A stretch of 46,654 nt of DNA, taken from positions 1-46,654 of the forward strand of contig SJRY01000309.1 of NCBI GenBank assembly GCA_011319805.1, read 5' to 3'. The translations under genes were made by a program, and so were the position numbers. The notes beneath the pieces were generated by a model, which saw only the letters and a program-made list of their open reading frames with translations, had not been told where the DNA came from and ran no database searches. This document shows, piece by piece, positions 43,890 through 46,654 of the stretch (position 1 is the first letter of the stretch; each line of letters opens with the position of its first letter). The stretch is from Macrocybe gigantea. Its lineage: Eukaryota > Basidiomycota > Agaricomycetes > Agaricales > Callistosporiaceae.

Positions 43890-45309
43890 ACTCAGATATC
43901 TAGTGAACCGCGGTGCCTGGAATAACCTGTGTTATGACTTCTTCATGTATATAGCTTTTTGCTCAGAATGTTACGCAACCTTCGATTGCCTTGTACAGTA
44001 CTTGTGTTTTACCTGAAATCACAATCGATATCGTCATTGAACAATCCTGTCTGATGAGCTCTGCACTTGCTACGTACTATCACACCGGGAAAGTTGACAA
44101 TTCCGTTGCGTTAAAAACAGTAATAACTTGATGGGCGGACTGAAAATAATTCTTTCGGACAGCCCATCAAGTTTTCAGTACGGCATAATCTTCAGCATTC
44201 CTGGTGTGAATGAGCAATAGCTTGATGGTTTCTGTCGTCGGCGTCCCATACCGGCCTTGTTTCCAGCTCAGTCAAAAATTGTAGAGAAAAAAAAAGGCGA
44301 CACAGCATAGTAATAATCAAGACGGGTGCACCTCAGACGAGCGACAGCGAGTTTGAGGTGCTTTTTCTTGTGCGTGATATACGTGATCCCTTAGCCTACT
44401 TTTTACACCTCTACCACGTCCTCTCGTCTCCCTACGTACGCCCCAGTGCATCTTTTCTACCTCTCTATACCTCACATCCAATCACCCTCGTTTATCTTGC
44501 CCTCCCACCCTTATATACCCCGTCGGTATTGGTAGTTGGCTCATGGTACCCGCCAGCGCCTCCCATCGATCCAGCGAACCGGACCTCTAGGCTCTACGCA
44601 CGCCGCGGGGCTCCTGCTCCACATCCCAAACCTCTACCTACGCTATCCGACATTCAATTGCTATCACCTCCTTCGTGCATCGCTCAGTCACAAGAATCTG
44701 CACGGCATTGCACGAATTAGGCAGAGCGCGCCTCAAGCCATTACGCCATCACATCAAGTGACATTAACTCTGACTGCTGCGAGTCGGATACCATTGCTAC
44801 TGGATTAAAGACTCAGGATTTATGGGGCAATTTGATGAACAATCCAACTCTCTATACATGTCCGTCGGTATATTCACAACTCCTGCACAGGACTATCCTA
44901 TCATCTGATGACTTTCACCGAGTACAGTGAGGCTAAACGTTGTCGGCCACGATGTATACCACCTGTCACGAGCGGCGGTATGAGGCGGGTTTTTACCTGA
45001 ATCATGCGTTGCGGCGGCAGGTCCTTGATTATACGATGCGGTGTTGCATTTATTTTTTTTTCATCTTCTCGTCAATTTTTTTACTTAACTGTAACACTCC
45101 GCCGCTCCACTGACAAGGGACGAGGGACGCAAACTGAATTTCCACTTCCATAGTCACTTCACTAAAGGCAGAGGACCTTAAGCGCTCCAACTTCTCAATC
45201 TTCGGCTCTCACGATGTAGACTTCCGGGGACGACGTTTGAAACCATACATCAACATGTTTTTACATTCTGTTGGACGACATGGGCAGACGTGGATCCGGT
45301 CCGGCAATC
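43890..45309. other. Convergent intergenic region
   Basis: 1.4 kb between the stops of large copy 2 and small copy 2. An open frame at 44358-44720 is Pro/Leu/Ser-rich and not gene-like. T-runs occur at 45050-45080. It contains the inverted repeat at 44125-44173. Confidence 0.45.
44125..44173. repeat. 12-bp perfect inverted repeat
   Basis: AACTTGATGGGC (44125-44136) and GCCCATCAAGTT (44162-44173) with a 25-nt spacer, about 240 bp after the stop of large copy 2. It could form a hairpin in RNA or be a relic of a small inverted-repeat element. A third partial copy (AGCTTGATGG) lies near 44219. Confidence 0.6.
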
Positions 45310-46168
45310 CTAGTTAACCTTTGTAGCATAGTCATTCAGAGCCTGTTTGATCTTGTTGCAACCTTCCTTCACAGGAACAAGGTCATGTTTAAGTTGCTAG
45401 ATGAACGGTATCTTGAGCACAGAGCGAGGACTTTAATAATGAAATCGAATAATCACCTCTATAGTCTTCTTCAACTCCTCAGGAGTAGTTGCCTTCTCCA
45501 AAACACCTACGACGTTATTTGCTTCATCCGCCACCTGACAAAGTCATGTTCAGATGCAGCCTCGAATGAAGCGACGAATAATTTCGACGCACGGCAGACC
45601 AAACCTCGCTGAAGGCCTTTGTTACGCCTTCAAAGCCTTTCAATGGAGATTCCTGGACTGGATCTTTCTCCTGAGCAAGGCTTTAACAGCGAAATATAAA
45701 GCTTTCTGGAAATGGACCAAACCGCGATGGTATCCTTCAAAGCTCCGATGGCGTCCTGACGATCTTGATCCGTCTGGACCATTTCGACCATAGCGAGCTT
45801 GATTTGAACGAATTCTAGCGAAAGCATGAGTGAGGTAGTCCCGGACAAACACAAGGAACAGACCCGTAAGGTGTGTCATGTATTTTGCTGAAGCCATGTC
45901 CGCGAATCCCAAAGTGTTTGTTGATAAGTCTAGATCGATTGAGTAAGACAGGCGACGTCGAAGGGAACTAGGGCTTCCACCTTCTTGATTTCAGCCAACG
46001 GAGGCGGGAGGGGGTTGACGATACTGAAGTCAGCGCCGTAAGTCTTGACGAGGTGTCCGCACTCCGTTGTGCTTGATCGAGACTGCTGTCCAGAGCGACG
46101 GATTGGTTCGCAACATGATTAATGTCGTCGACAATATTCTGCACAAAGGCGGAGTCTCCGAGGCCCAT
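45310..46168 (-). pseudogene. Small helical partner protein, copy 2 (toxin-like family), two single-base breaks
   Basis: Six exons: 46168-45981, 45929-45864, 45814-45723, 45670-45593, 45534-45457 and 45396-45310. Exons 3, 4 and 5 have the same lengths as in copy 1 (92, 78, 78). Exon 2 is one base shorter than in copy 1. The sequence is all-helical with no signal peptide or membrane segment, and would be about 196 residues without the breaks. Exon 1 loses frame by one base near 46060 (GCGGACACC in coding sense), and exon 2 loses one base near 45897 (TCGCGGACA). The last exon, ending in TAG 45310-45312, is intact here. Splice sites are all preserved, which suggests either a very recent loss of function or sequencing errors. 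The gene is convergent with large copy 2. Confidence 0.6.
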
Positions 46169-46246
46169 AGCTAACACAATGGAGAGAGATAAGATGTAGA
46201 ACGATTCCCCAGGGATGTTAGTTATAGTAATTGGCCATGCAAGACG

Positions 46247-46276
46247 TTTTATACGATGTCCGGCAGAGTCGATTGG
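46247..46276 (-). promoter_or_regulatory. TATA and CCAAT boxes of small partner copy 2
   Basis: On the minus strand, TATAAAA at 46253-46247, 78 bp before the ATG, and CCAAT at 46276-46272. Confidence 0.55.
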
Positions 46277-46654
46277 TTATTCTTCATTTGGAAGCGGACG
46301 GTCCGTTAGCGGGGAAAGGTTTCGTTTGTCCGGTCTCGAGGAATGGTGATATAATCATGACCCTTGACGCTAATTCTTGTTCAATATGCAGCCCTTCTTT
46401 ACTACTAGCGCTCTTGCGAGCAGAGCACGCTTCTGGTTGGAGTCCTGACAGCAGGGCCCTTTTCGAACGATGTGTAATGACGGCAAAATCCCTTGTTGTC
46501 GTGAGACGACGGAAAACCATTTGTTCTGATTCGACCCTGAACCATGTCATAATTGACAGCGCCTCTAATCCGTGACATAGCCATCTTCGACTGAATATTC
46601 TCTTCGGATTGGCTGTGCTAAGCCGCATTGGAGGCGCAATGAACTCTTGTTGCT
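46277..46654. other. Upstream region of small copy 2, to window end
   Basis: Short overlapping open frames on both strands, none with gene-like support. Probably promoter sequence and spacer. Confidence 0.35.

Noticed and set aside
44358..44720. 120-codon open frame
   Set aside because: Pro/Leu/Ser-rich composition, no domain, lies in a convergent intergenic region without splice or promoter support.
1..46654. tRNA, rRNA or CRISPR features
   Set aside because: I looked for T-loop-like GGTTCGAAT motifs and regularly spaced repeats and saw none with a supporting structure. A tRNAscan run would be decisive.

Overview
The window is a piece of a filamentous fungal genome, most likely an agaricomycete basidiomycete. 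The support is the gene style (many short introns of about 46-76 bp, one 13-nt microexon), the gene content (mitochondrial HSP60, a Slm1-like BAR/PH protein, Pho88/Snd3), and the repeats (chromodomain Ty3/Gypsy elements, a large TA-inserting DNA transposon of a type I associate with Agaricomycetes). Species cannot be named from this.

Positions 1 to about 21,870 are a nest of mobile elements. A decayed chromovirus (1-4365) lies left of an old full-length chromovirus (4546-21320). The old element has been hit three times: by a solo LTR of its own family (9666-9985, 5-bp target duplication with one base changed), by a 3.2-kb DNA transposon (11205-14370, TA duplication, 25-bp inverted ends), and by a younger copy of its own family inserted in reverse inside its 3' LTR (14763-21267, CCACT duplication). 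A Tc1-like transposase relic follows (about 21321-21870). The chromovirus family appears to self-prime: an 11-nt primer-binding site beside the LTR is complementary to the predicted first 11 nt of its own transcript. It also carries an extra ORF that overlaps the pol stop codon as ATGA.

Positions 22,368-34,423 hold housekeeping genes: hsp60 (minus, 4 exons, 598 aa), a Slm1-like BAR/PH protein (minus, 5 exons, 634 aa), pho88/SND3 (plus, 7 exons, 189 aa) sharing a 170-bp bidirectional promoter with the Slm1-like gene, and a long Ser/Pro-rich protein of unknown role (plus, 4 exons). That last gene is broken four times, each time next to a run of C.

Positions 35,075-46,168 hold the most interesting part: four related intron-rich genes forming two large/small pairs. 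The large members (358 and 353 aa) are helical, have coiled coils and a central hydrophobic hairpin, and share nine intron positions. The small members (about 193-196 aa if unbroken) are paralogs of the N-terminal half of the large ones and lack the hairpin. The layout resembles multi-subunit alpha-helical pore-forming toxins (HBL/NHE, Xax/Yax type). That is inference from architecture only. None has a signal peptide. One pair is divergent, the other convergent. A disrupted zinc-finger-like gene lies between the pairs. Both small genes carry single-base frame breaks.

I saw no tRNA, rRNA or CRISPR array.
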